A DNA stretch of 64,000 nt, taken from assembly GCA_013397435.1 (NCBI GenBank), contig VZRG01000270.1, positions 62,001-126,000 on the forward strand, in the 5' to 3' direction. Every line of letters starts with the position of its first letter. Within the stretch, counting starts at the first letter, position 1. The position numbers were made by a program, and so were the translations under genes. Source of the DNA: Erythrocercus mccallii. Lineage: Eukaryota > Chordata > Aves > Passeriformes > Dicruridae. Positions 52,843 through 64,000 of this stretch are shown piece by piece. The notes below the pieces were generated by a model. The model ran no database searches and was not told the origin of the DNA. It saw only the letters and a program-made list of their open reading frames with translations.

Positions 52843-55517
52843 AGCTGTCATCTCCTGGGGACTGTTCCAATTTCTCTCATAATCCAGCCTGGGAAACATG
52901 AAAAAGTGCCAGAAAGGCATCCTAATCCTGCATTTCACTGAACTAGGCTTCCTGAAAATATAAGCTTATGCAGAATTCAAGTGCCATGTTTCTTCCCTGT
53001 AGGAAAGTTGCATAAGAAAATTATTATGTAGCAGCATTTAAGGAAGTTTCAATCATAGAGCATACCTGTAAATAAAAATTATGCAAACATTAAAATTGTT
53101 GATGTCTGTTTTTATATCACGGCCATGTCCATTTTTTAAAGCTCATATGTGTTTATGCACTCCAATGCACTCCCCGACAGTGGGGCAATGGCATAATTAT
53201 GCAAACTTAATGATGGTGAAACTATGGCGTGAGAGATAAAGAGCCATGATGTTTTATAAGGGAATGGGGTTGTTACACATATTTACCTCATGCCAGTTCC
53301 ACAGGACAGAAGACACAGAAGACAGAAGAAGTTTCTGTAGTAGGTGTGAGGGACATAGGGAACCTCTTACAAATGGGATTGTCTCCCAGCTGTGTCCAGA
53401 TTCTTTTGGGAACCTATGGGCAGTAAGTTTATTCTCATCTCACCTTTTATATTTTAATGCTCTCTCAGGGCTTTACTAATTGTTCTGGACCATACTGCCT
53501 CCAGAGCACTAAGTTTTATTACCACTAATATAGAACTTTTGGTAAAAAAATATTTTTACACTGGCATTTATGTGGTTTAGTATATTATAGATAAACATGA
53601 TAACCTAAAAGAATATGCCATGTTTTTTCTTTTTATTATTTTCAATTTGATCTCTATATTGATTTTTCAATAACGTGTAGCCATTTTATCACCTAGTTGT
53701 GAAAATTATATTCCATGACATCTAATTAGAATGAAAATTTAGAGGGTACGTTACTTTGTTCAATGAACTTTGATAAAGATGCTTCATACAGTAATGGCTG
53801 CACTCCTTTTAAAAAAGTTAATATAACTTCTTCCCTGGGGTACAGCAAAGAAATATAAAGCTTATCTTTTCAAGCTCCTTTTTCAGTGGAGAAAATGTTA
53901 ACATACATACATTTTCTCTAAAATTAATATATAATTTTACAAAAAATTCACTATATTGAAACTACATTTGGTCTTAATTTCTAATGAAACCCAGCATTTA
54001 ATAAATTAGTAGTTTTTAAGGGCAGATGTGAAAAGAAGGGACTTGTCTAATCTCAGCTGCATTTCTTTATTTTCATGGCATACATAAAACTAAAATTTAG
54101 CAGGTGGACTTTGCACTAAATCCAGGTACAGTTTTTACAAACAACTGCTAGTGAATATTAAGGTATAGATAGATAAGAAAGTATGTATATGTGGCTTCAC
54201 ACCATATCTTTCTTCATATAAGTTTTTCTTGAAGTGTGCCAGAAGGATTTAGGCTTTTCAGAAAGGTATTGAAATCAGAAGTATATTCCAAAGTTGATAA
54301 CAGAGACAATAGGAATTATCTAAATTAGGAAAATGGTCATATTTAAGCTGTGTTCTACAAAGAGGCAGAAATACTGGATGGTGGTTCAGCTGCTATAAAC
54401 AGAGAAAGAATAAAAGTCCTTGCATAATCTGTTTGTTACAATTAGGAGCTGAAAATTAAAATTTAATATACCAATCCATAAAGAAATTAGTATGAATGTG
54501 TACTGAGCAAGAAAACGCTTTACATAAAGAATACTATTGGAAGGGGTGTTGTAGCCCTAGCAAAGACACTGATATATTTTAATTTTCCAAGGATATCAAG
54601 ATACATTTGACTTACCTTTGGTATGGGAACATTAGTGCTACAACAGTGGGCTAAACCTGGAAAAAAACTATGGAAGTCAGTGGATTAAGTAAACCAGTCT
54701 GCTGCATAAGAGTCTTAATGTATATTTGAACATGTTGCAACTGAAACAGAAAATGCACATTATTCTCCTGTTGCTTGACCCTTGAGACATGATTGTCTCC
54801 TTATTGTTTGCTTTCTTCGAGGCAACAAGAGTTTGAATGTACTTCTTTTGAAAGCAGGAGATAGAGTGCTGATTTAGAGTTGCTGTGTACTGCTGCCTTC
54901 ACATTTTGACTCACTTATAAAGTCAAGGCTGTGTGTTTTCTTGTGTTTCAGGAAGCCAAATTCATGGATAGATTTAGTAAATTTGATCTTTCATATTACC
55001 ACTTTGTGGATTAGAGAGGGTTTTTTCATTCCTCATCTTTCTTTCTGTCAAATCAAACCAACTTGTTTATCTCCTTTTATATATTTTGAAGAAGAAATAG
55101 GCATAGATGACTTAAAATGGAAAGTCTTTGCTGTGTTTATTTTTCCTTGTATGTGTCAGCATACTCAGTGGTAAAATATAACTATTTACATAAAATAAAA
55201 GCTTAATAGTTTGAGCAAGTTGGGGCAAAATTCAAGGAAGCTTCATCTTCACCCTGATTAGCATAATTTGCTTTGTTTTGATAACCAAAGATTTTTTTAT
55301 AATACTAAACAGTCTTTTCATAACCTACCAATCGTGGCTTGATGGATTCATTAATTTACAGATTCTAGAACCAGCTGCTCCTGTGTGCTGCTGCTGCAAT
55401 TAGAAAGTCAGTCTGTAAAGATATAATGAACTTACTAAATCTCATGTTTTCAGATCTATGTTTTTATTCTCTACCAGCCGTAGTAGAACCTATAGCTAAC
55501 ACATTTTTTCAAAGGCA

Positions 55518-55551
55518 TAATAACAATAATAATAATAATAATAATAATAAA
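55518..55551 (+). repeat. (AAT)n trinucleotide microsatellite
   Basis: About ten AAT/AAC units with one early interruption. It is read as poly-Asn in a short chance frame. Probably length-polymorphic. Confidence 0.93.
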
Positions 55552-57845
55552 TACTTAACTAAGAAACATGCCTTTTATAAAAAAGCAAGTATTTTTCATG
55601 GTTGCCATCTTTGGGAGAAGAAAAATTGCTGGTGGGTGAAGGGAAGCAAGGGTAATTCCACTGTCTCACACACTGTTGCTAAATACAAATAGTAGTAATG
55701 GTCATATTTCAGAAATGTTCTTATTAAATACACACAGCAGGGTCAGTCAATGACCTTTTTGTTTAATGTAGTAATTACATTATATTTTCACAGAGATATT
55801 CCTTGTAGAGTTCATGCCTGAGTATAGGAAAATCCCTAGGAAAGTGTGATGTACTGATTATTTTCCAATCTTCATATCCATCACAAATAAGGGTAAAAAT
55901 TATTATCCAGTGTTGCACTGGAAATTTCTGATGGAGAGATATCAAGTGTTGCTGAGGATATGAAAGGAAATCATTGGAAGAGTGTAGTAAAGAATCCAAA
56001 AATCTCAACTCAAAGTTTTGTTCCTTAATCATTTAATCAGACTGATTACATGATGTGAACGATTTTTGATGATTTATAATGTAATTATTTTTTCTTATCG
56101 TATGGTCTAGTTAAGCTACAGACATAGACTGCATTCACCTAAAGTATTAGAAATTGAAGACAATCTGTTTGCTATATAGTTCATATTTTGGATAGAAACT
56201 TGGAAATGCCATCCTATTTTCCCTTCTAGTTTTTTCCCGTTTTTCTAACCTGTTTTGTATAGGCTATATATTTTATCCTTCAAAAAGTGCGTCAACAGTC
56301 ACGTTGCAGCTAAGATCAGGTCAAAACCAGAGCAAAAAAATTACATGCAAAGCCAAGGCAGCATTATCCTCTCTATCACTGCATTGATGTTGGTAGATGT
56401 TAGTTCTTCTCATATGGCAGATTCTCCAAGGGGAACTCTCAGGGCTTGAACAGACTTCAGGAGCATCCTGGCACTATTGCTCTTCAGCTGGCTGGCTGAA
56501 CAGAAAAAGGGAATCATAATTTGCCTGGATACATTCCACCTCTCTGCACCATTTGGAAAGCCTGGGCTGCAATAATCCAAAGCAGTAAGACAAAAGGAGT
56601 GAGACCTAATACACTTCTTTGTGATGTACTACTCTAAACTTGTTTTCAGCAGAGCTGTATCTATCAGTGTGCTGTCCAGAGAGCAGCCTTATAAGAACAC
56701 TGTTTGGGTTTTATCACATACCACAGGGGTTTGAGTCTAGTAAGGGAGAGAGAGATCAGAGTTTTCACTATACTGCTTGCTTCACTTCCTTCCCCCTCCT
56801 ATTGTCACTTCTACCTCCTACCCCTTCACAGCAGCACTTTTGGCTTCAGTCTTCCTAGGCAACATTTCTCTCCCACCCAGATCTCTCCCCTACCTAAAGG
56901 ATTGTTTACTGACTCCACCCAAACACTTTAGCAGAGTTAGATGTATGCATTTTTCCTCCCCTAAGTAAGAAGAAATTTAAGTACCTAGCTTGTTTAGCAA
57001 GAGAAAAGCAGGTAGGAAATGCTCCTTAAGTTAAAAATGCATGTATCTCATTCTAGAACAACCTTCCAGCCAAAAAAGCGGCAACTCCACAGTATTTTTA
57101 ATCTTCATATCCTAACCACATAATGTTGTCTACAATGTAGTTAACAGATAATTAAATTTTGTGACACAGATTTCTCTTTCCATTCTTAGTAGTGTGTGAT
57201 GATTTGTCAGGGTTTATACACTGATTCCAAGAAATTTCAGAAATTAAACAACGTATTACCAAATAGAGGAAGTATCTAGAAAGTGTGTCAGCCAAGCAGA
57301 CATATCTCCAGATTCTTTTAGCCTGTTCTGAGATGGAGAACCACCCAAATCAGAATATGTAAATCAAGCTGTCACTCAATGGAAGTGGCTTAAAATGTTT
57401 ATCCATTGTGTTCAGAAAGATAAATATTCCCTGGATTTTAGAGGAGTAAAACCAAACAAGCTAAAAAAGAAGAGTAAAATAAATCTATTTTAAATCAGAT
57501 TTTCAGCATTCCAAAGGAAAGAGGGTATGAATAAGAACTAAGGAAAGATTGATAATCATGTTATTAGTCAGGCTAAGTGAACTTGATAGCATGGAAGGTA
57601 AATTTATGCTTTCTGTCAAAAAGAAAGTTAAATACTCACTCCATAGAAACTATATGGTTGCCAGGGAAGCTTCTGAAGCTTCTTTTTGAACACTGATCTA
57701 AAAGATGGTTTCTGAAGAAGTAAAAGAGAGGGTGGAGAAACTCAAAGTCCCAGAGTGTTAAAGTCTTGTAGCAGCAGTAGTCAGGAGACAATACAGTTTT
57801 GGTTGTTTTGAAGCAGTATCTGGTTCAACATCTTTTGAGCAGGCA

Positions 57846-58245
57846 TCACAGAATCAGTTAGGTTGGAAAAGACTTCCAAGTTCATTGAGTCCAACCTTTT
57901 TGACTGATCTCCACCTTGTCAACTAAACCATAGCACTAACTGACATGTCAGTCGTTTCTTGAATGCCTCCAAGGGTGGTGATCCTACCACCACCCTGGAC
58001 AGCCCATTACTTAGCAGCATGAAGCAGCATTTCCATGAAGAAATTCGTCCTGATGTCCGACCTGAACCTCCCCTGGGCACAGCTGGAGGCTGTGTCCTCT
58101 CATCCTGTCACTAGCTCTCCCCTGAGCCTGCATTCCTCCAGGCTAAACAACTGCAGCTCCCTCAGCCATTCCTCAGACCACCTACTCCCTAGATCCTTTA
58201 CCATCTTCATTGTTCTTTGTTGCCCTGTGTCTCAAGGGTCACTTT
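57846..58245 (-). mobile_element. CR1 LINE 3'-end fragment (minus)
   Basis: Antisense CR1 copy. It starts on the plus strand with CACAGAATCAGTTAGGTTGG and AAAGACTTCCAAGTTCATTG. It then runs through the classic antisense phrases GTTTCTTGAATGCCTCC, TGGACAGCCCATTAC, CATGAAGAAATTCGTCCTGA, TGAACCTCCCCTGGGCACAG and CTGTGTCCTCTCATCCTGTC. It fades near the Phe/Ile-rich end of the ORF2 remnant. About 400 bp survives, truncated at its own 5' side. It keeps more intact CR1 phrases than the other two copies, so it may be younger. Confidence 0.9.
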
Positions 58246-60018
58246 CACACAGATTTAAGGTCTGGATAACACCTTCAGCTTACATTTGGTATGACATAAT
58301 AGAAAATACAAGTTTCAGGAATTCCTCTGTGAAAGAATTCTATGTTATCTAATCCCAGACTAAAATAAACTCAGTATATCTAGGTTCTTACAAGGAGGAT
58401 CTTAAATATTCCTTGGTGGTTTTTTTTGTTTTTTTTTTCTCTTCCCAGCATCAGGGTAGAATATTTAATAGTATTTTTTGTGCCTTCTAATATTTGTCTT
58501 CATTTAAAGTTGATTTAATCTACAGGTAACTTTTATTGGCCATCACAGCAAAATAGCTTCATTCTAAATAACACCAGAGGATTCCAGTCATAGCAACAAC
58601 ATAGTTTTTCCAATATGCAACCATCCATTCCTCTTGTATAAATACAGCAATTTAAGAGCTGGAACAACATGATTGCCTCTTAAAAAGTTTGCATTGTATG
58701 CAGCTTTTTGAACTAATAATGTAGAAATTTTTAACAATTTTGGCTTTGATATAGTGTCTGGGCCTGCATAATGAGAAGAGAGGCTGAGTGTAGAATGGTG
58801 GAGGTGCTCAATGAACATGCAGTTTCAGCTGCAAAGGAGTTGTATATTTCACAGAGTGGCACAAGGAGCTGACATATGACTGCCACCTTCCCTATTCAAT
58901 AATGGGAAGTTTTTAAATCTGTCTGTGTCTGTGTCTCTTCTTTGTCCTGTTTACTCTTCCTGTAATGGAGAAATTTTGTCTAGGATATTGCAGCTATGAC
59001 CAATCTCTGTTTCCTGAATCTAAAGAGGGAATGATTATCAAGAGAACTTAAGCAAATTTTTGTTTCATTCTTCATAATATTCTGGGGACATTGAGGAGGA
59101 GGGATGAACAGTTAATTAGAAGTGAATAACCAAATATGTGTAAGTGTTTAGCTAGTTCAGCTTATGACTCATATCTTCTGTGTGCAAACAACTGAAGACT
59201 CATCTTGTGCCAGGTGACCTGGTATTTTAATAGTTGAGCTTTTTCCTTGGAAAAGCACAGGAGAAAGGATTTTAACAATTGAATTCCTTCTTAAGTATCT
59301 TTTATTCCCCTCAAGAAGAAGGATGAGAGAATTTAAAGATTGGTCTGAATCTTTCGATGAATTCAACCAAGCAGTTCTCAGGGGTGGTAGCCCTGTTCTC
59401 TCTAGAAAGGGTCTTATATGCCACGTATAATGAATTTATAAAATGTTAGCCTGCTGTTTCAGGAATGTTCCAGTGACTGTACTTACTCCCTTCTGAGTCT
59501 GAGTCTGAATGTCAGTTATGACTTTTGGTCAGGTTATTCAGAATAAAAAACCCTCAAGATGATGACTGCAGAAGGGCAATTTCACATTATAAAAATTGGT
59601 AGGGTTGATTTAATAAAACTATCTGGGTACAATATTCAAACTGTTGTAATTATCTTGAAATATAACTGGCAGTAACAATCTTAGAGGCCTTGTTAGGGTC
59701 TCAGGACTTTGCTGCATATCTTGTTGTGGCTTCCTTCATGCTGCTGGAATCTATTGGCTGTGTTACAGCAGAGAAGTCATCCCTTGCAGGTTTGATTAGA
59801 GCTTAAAAAAACCCAAAAACCCTCAAACATATCAGTCATATTGTTCCAAAATGTGGACTATATAAAATTTTCTTAAGAAAGGATGTTCTTTAGTGTTTGA
59901 TCTTTGTGTATTTTCAAGCCTCATCAACAAGAATGGAGATTTAATTTGTTAAATAGCAGGTAACCAGCTGTAAGTGATGTCCAGGTGTTAGACTAATTAC
60001 TTGCAGGTAGAATTGCCT

Positions 60019-60596
60019 TGTTAAGGCTTAAGGCTTGATGTGTTCTGTGATCTCAAACCTAGGGGGAGGTTAAAAAAAGCTTGGGAAAAAGGGTGCATGC
60101 GGATAGCGGACACAAAGAATGCGGAATTTACAGGCCACAAGGACATTTGGTAGAACTCCCAAGATAAGGAAGAAACAAACCAAGCCAATTCAGCAAGTAT
60201 GCTGAAATCAGCTCCAGCTGGATAAAAGGTAATTCTGGCAGGTGGACACTGTGACCACTGAGTCATGGACCACTCACCCAAGAAACCAACTGATTCAAAA
60301 GGAGAGAAAGACTGAACATGTGGACTAATTAGCAGGAGAACCGAGAGAACCATTAACCAATAGAAGGTAGAATGCTAATTAATAAGAAAAATATGTGTAG
60401 CCAGTGAACACTAATTCCTTTGTTTGCTGACGTTATGAGTAATAAGAAGTTTGGATAGTAGGTGTGCTTGATCTGGGGAATACCACCAAGCAGGCAGGCT
60501 TGTGCAACTCTGAAATAAATAATCGATGTTCCTCTTGAGTGTCTAATTTTTGGCTTGTTGCACACTGGGTAATGAATCCGATTTTTGTGGACAACA
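60019..60596 (+). mobile_element. Putative solo LTR of an endogenous retrovirus-like element
   Basis: A block of about 578 bp bounded by TGTT and AACA, distinct in texture from the flanking AT-rich intron. It has a TATA-like GGATAAAAGG near 60220 and a late AATAAATAAT polyadenylation-like signal near 60512. A U5-like end follows, with TTGGCTTGTTGCACACTGGG and TTTTTGTGGACAACA. It carries no gag, pol or env sequence and no internal region or primer-binding site, so it would be a solo LTR. I could not see a convincing target-site duplication, so the ends are approximate. The orientation follows from the AATAAA position. Confidence 0.48.
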
Positions 60597-63500
60597 CAAA
60601 ATGTTGTATCTTTAAATATATTGAGATACCTTGAGAACATGTAGAGATTTAAGTTTTCCAAATAATTTAAAAGCCAACTGAAAAACAAGAACAGTCCACT
60701 AACTTGATATATATAATTTGAAACATCTTGGATCTCAGACAGATACTAGGACCTGAAATGGATTAATGTTTGTCTTCTCTGTGAACCCTTTATAATATAT
60801 AGGAGTCTTGTAGAATTGACTGGTTTTGCCTACAGAATAGATATTGCCAAAAGAAGAGTAGAATGCCCAGGCTATATAGAAAATTACTCATGGTATATTT
60901 TAGGTAGGATTTATAGATGTGATACTATTAATGAAAAGTTAATAACCATATTTGTAGGATTTCTGCTTTGGACTAATCTTTTCTTCCTAAGAATTTGTAT
61001 GTAAATGTACAAAGGCTTGTGCCATCATGACTTCAGTCTTTTTCTGTCCAAAGCCAGAGGCTTGAAAGAGAGAGCTAAGGAAGGACAAACCATAATAAAA
61101 TTTATCTTGAAGTTAATGTGCAACAGGTGTATTCATTTCTAGATGGATTCCCTCTATACTGTTCCCTCTGCAGCATGTATGAGACTGATGAGACGTGAAG
61201 CAAACGGCAAGAAGTGGACTCTGAAAGGAAGAATACAGCAGAATGCAGAAATGCTTGGCAGAGATCTTTCCACGAAGTGCACTGGCATCCATGTGTAAAC
61301 CCAGAGTAACTTAGCTTAGCATTTCCCTGAGCAAAGCTTGCCTAATGTTTATTACACATAGTTACATGGAGTTTTTAATCCTTTGCCTGCAATGTTTGAA
61401 ATGTAAAGGGCAAATATATTAACTTTGTGTTCTTCTTAAATGTAGTTAGAGTATGGGAATGTAGTAGTTTAGATTTAAAGCAGGCAGCTGGCTATAGATG
61501 GGTTAATTAATTTGGACTTGGTCCCACAAAACAACCATTTTTAACAAAATAAGTAACCAAAAGTCAGAATATTCTTAAATATCATTGACTTCACTTGACT
61601 GAAAGTTTAAGCACAGGTTTTCAGAATTTACAGAGCTGAATTTGCTTACTAGTAGATTAAAAATATGTTTACTCTCCTACCATTTTCTTGCATCAGATTA
61701 AACAATTTCAGAGTCAGAAAATGAAATTACTTGTTTAGAATAGCATAATTTCTAAATATATGATTTATTTTCTAGCAGTGCTATCTTTCAGGAACAAAAT
61801 GAAAAGGAAAAAATCAAAAGCAGAAAACCCTTTCCGTGGCTTTGTGACTTATTTCAGGTAAATGATTGATTCAGGGTAGCTCCGAATCTAATCTAGTATG
61901 ACCCAGTTGTATCTGGGTGAATTTGACTTTAAAGTATTGCCCATTCCTGGAAGCATGAGTAAAAAAGCATTGATTCAACAAAATCAGCCTCTCTGCAAAG
62001 GAACAAAGTTTATGTAAAAAAAGAGTGGTTTGGTGTTTATTTATTTATTTGGTTGGTTTGGGTTTTTTTTTCTACACTTATCTGTGAGAGACGGTGAGTG
62101 TAAATCATCTTTCCCTTTGTGTATGAAATCTCAATTCATTTGTTGAAATTCAGAGCTAAAGCTGCTTTTTGGAGCAACCCATACTTTAGCATATTGAAGA
62201 CTTTCAGAAATTAAAGATTCTTAAATGTAATCTCTTCCAGGAGGCAGTGAGCAAAACCATCTTGCCAGAAGCTCATCTTATTAAAAAATGACTGAATGAT
62301 GTATGAAGTAGTATTCAGACTGATTTAATTGTTGAGGCTGGAGAAAATCATATCCTAAATTTATTGCAGATTGGGCTGTATTAATCTGCAGGCCAGGATT
62401 TCACAGCTATGAGTTTGTTGATTCCGCCTCTCTCTTCTTTCATCTCTCTTTCACATCTTCCATTGCCCCTTTTCACTTCCTCTTTCCCCCCACATGTGTT
62501 TGGTTTTTTTTCCTCTTCAGCTCCCCAACAAATTAGATTAATTCTGATTTAGTTTGGAGGGGTAATGGAAGTCACATTTTTCTTTCTAAAGCTTCTTGTT
62601 AATGAAGGGCAGTGCTTGGATAGCTCTTTGGGTTTTTTCAAAGCTCTCCCACTTGCCAGGGCAGACTGTATGTGAGTTCAGTTCAGTGAGCCATTGAGAA
62701 ACAGGTTGTAGTCTCCAGGAGTAATAAAGTTTTGGTGTGGGTAGATCCTGAGCTGGAGCTTTGAGTTATCATATGGCACATCACTCGTTAGTGATTAAGC
62801 CTCAAAGGCTTCAAAACAGTGACCATTTCATGGAAGATAAAGAATATATTGTATGCTTGCATCCCTTCAACTTTCTTTGTGTTTCAGTCCTGGTTTTTTG
62901 TCTCTTTTAAAAAATACCTTTAGGAGGCTTCTCTCGCACTTTGTCTATTTATGCTGTCTGAAATGAGATCCTACTTCTCCACCCGCAAATCCTCTTCAAT
63001 TTTCATAAGGAAATATGCTGAAATTTAAGAGCTGCAAACAGGTTTTCAACATTTTCATATGAATACAAAGAATTTTTATCCTCTTAAAAAAAACCAGTTT
63101 TATCCTTCCCATCTGTCAAAGCACATAAACCTGCTTTCTAGAAAGAATATCCCTGATGGCAGGCACCAGAAAACTGGTAAGAAACTATGTATATCTCTTA
63201 ATAGCAATAATTTTACAGTGTTTGGTAGAGCTGACTAGCATGACATTTCATTTGCACTTACAATCCAGACATGCTTAGAAAAATTTAATAAAGTTTAAAC
63301 ATCTAATGTTACTGCAGATGTTTTAATTTTGATACCTTGGCACATACAAATTTCTTTCTCTTCGAGTCTTGCTTGCAATATTGAAAGCTCAGAGAAATCC
63401 TGAAAATTCATCATGCTTGAAGTGTTTGAACAAAGTGTGGATGCAATAACGCATTTGTATTGTGACAAGCTCTTCAGGTTTTCCCCCCTCATTTGTGCTT

Positions 63501-63629
63501 TACCCTAGATGTCATCCTGAGATAAGGAGTAGAGTTATCATTTAATCCCCTCTGTGTTCCCATGCAAAGAACTTTATTTTTAAGGGTACATATCTTCAAT
63601 AAAAGCTTTAGCAGAAGAACGTGTAGCCC
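60597..63629. other. Intron 5 block without recognised genes
   Basis: AT-rich intronic DNA. A polypyrimidine stretch at about 62426-62522 ends in CTCTTCAG and is followed by a homeodomain-like AGATTAATTCTGATTTAG. The open sequence after it shows no Eph homology, so I do not call an exon. Confidence 0.5.
62033..62072 (+). repeat. (TTTA)n and T/G-rich tract
   Basis: Three TTTA units are followed by GGTTGGTTTGGG and a T-run. Simple sequence. Confidence 0.82.
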
Positions 63630-63716
63630 ACTTGGCAGCCCAGGATCTGGGCTCCTGTTCCTGCCCTTCTGTTTACGTGTGGATGCAATCAGATCACTGA
63701 ACTGCAGTGTGCTCCA
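63630..63716 (+). mobile_element. Possible MIR-like core-SINE fragment
   Basis: A short stretch resembles the 5' part of MIR/L3-type repeats: CTGGGCTCCTGTTCCTGCC followed by GATGCAATCAGATCACTGAA and CTGCAGTGTGCTCC. This recalls the order of the tRNA-derived part and the AAGTCACTTAACCTCTCTGTG block. The match is loose and could be chance. Confidence 0.3.
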
Positions 63717-64000
63717 AAAGGCCCATTAAACATTGTACTTCTACATTGTGCTCCTTTTTTTCACCCATCTATGCTACAGAATCAAAACAAAATATTTATG
63801 CAGAAGTTTTGGAGGTGTAAAAAATCAAAATCTTTTGCCCCAGCCTTAAAGCCTGGAAGGAGAGGAGTGAGCTGTTGATGCACAGAGAGATATCTGAGCC
63901 ACAGCACTCCTGAGGAGGGCTGCTGGGGAGCCTCCAGATTTCTCTTTGTTTAAAACTATGTCACCATTTGAAATCTAGCTAATGTGGAGAGAATTCATAA

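Larger units (their letters stand above)
48371..57845. other. Intron 5 block without recognised genes
   Basis: Contains microsatellites listed separately. The first few hundred bases could still be the decayed 3' end of the L2-like relic. No coding exon was recognised. Confidence 0.55.
23580..64000 (+). other. EPHA7: EPHA7 intron 5 (5' part)
   Basis: Noncoding sequence runs from the GTAAGC donor at 23580 to the window end. I looked for the next exon (start of FN3-2, expected to read APSQVSGV after the split Ala) and did not find it, so the intron is at least 40.4 kb. It holds old L2 and MIR/L3-like relics, one CR1, one LTR-like element, simple repeats and candidate conserved noncoding blocks, each listed separately. 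Confidence 0.82.

Noticed and set aside
55426..55692. Open frame containing a run of asparagines
   Set aside because: The Asn run is simply the translated (AAT)n microsatellite.
60021..60353. Minus-strand 110-codon open frame, with another of 111 codons at 60353-60688
   Set aside because: Both lie antisense to the LTR-like block and show no retroviral or host protein domain; they are probably chance frames.
62426..62530. Polypyrimidine tract ending in CTCTTCAG, as a possible exon acceptor
   Set aside because: The following sequence does not resemble any Eph exon and no matching donor in a sensible frame was found.
23580..64000. Search for EPHA7 exon 6 and later exons
   Set aside because: No segment encoding the start of FN3-2, the transmembrane helix or kinase motifs such as HRDLAARN was seen; the exons presumably lie beyond the window.

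Overview
This window looks like vertebrate, most likely avian, nuclear DNA. It is AT-rich, with no compact operons and no prokaryotic gene density. The repeats are of the bird type: three CR1 LINE 3' ends, a solo LTR-like element and very old L2 and MIR/L3-like relics. I see no CRISPR array, insertion sequence, rRNA or tRNA gene.

The only protein-coding sequence I can support is two exons of one plus-strand gene, the Eph-family receptor tyrosine kinase EPHA7. The first exon (22218-22373, 156 bp) carries the end of the extracellular cysteine-rich region. The second (23244-23579, 336 bp) carries the first fibronectin type III domain. Both are flanked by consensus splice sites, both are phase 1 at each end, and they join in frame across an 870-bp intron. 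By the usual Eph-receptor layout they are exons 4 and 5. The ligand-binding exon, the second FN3 repeat, the transmembrane, kinase, SAM and PDZ-binding exons were not found and should lie outside. The flanking introns therefore run at least 22.2 kb upstream and 40.4 kb downstream.

Layout: 1-22217 is the 3' part of intron 3, with a plus-strand CR1 near 4.0 kb, a minus-strand CR1 near 12.6-13.1 kb, homopolymer and T/G-rich tracts, and a motif-dense candidate regulatory patch near 20.4 kb. 22218-23579 is the coding island. 23580-64000 is the 5' part of intron 5. It holds a long A-rich tract (24.2 kb), a fold-back repeat (29.65 kb), candidate conserved noncoding blocks (32.7 and 36.8-37.4 kb), a MIR/L3-like relic (39.9 kb), a decayed L2-type reverse transcriptase (47.3-48.4 kb), microsatellites, a minus-strand CR1 (57.8-58.2 kb) and a solo-LTR-like element (60.0-60.6 kb).

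I found no convincing undescribed biological system. The most interesting material is noncoding: the candidate enhancer block at 36.8-37.4 kb and the unusually old retroelement fossils in this intron. Short open frames elsewhere look like chance frames in intronic DNA. Exon numbers, the human comparison and repeat family names rest on recognition without database searching.
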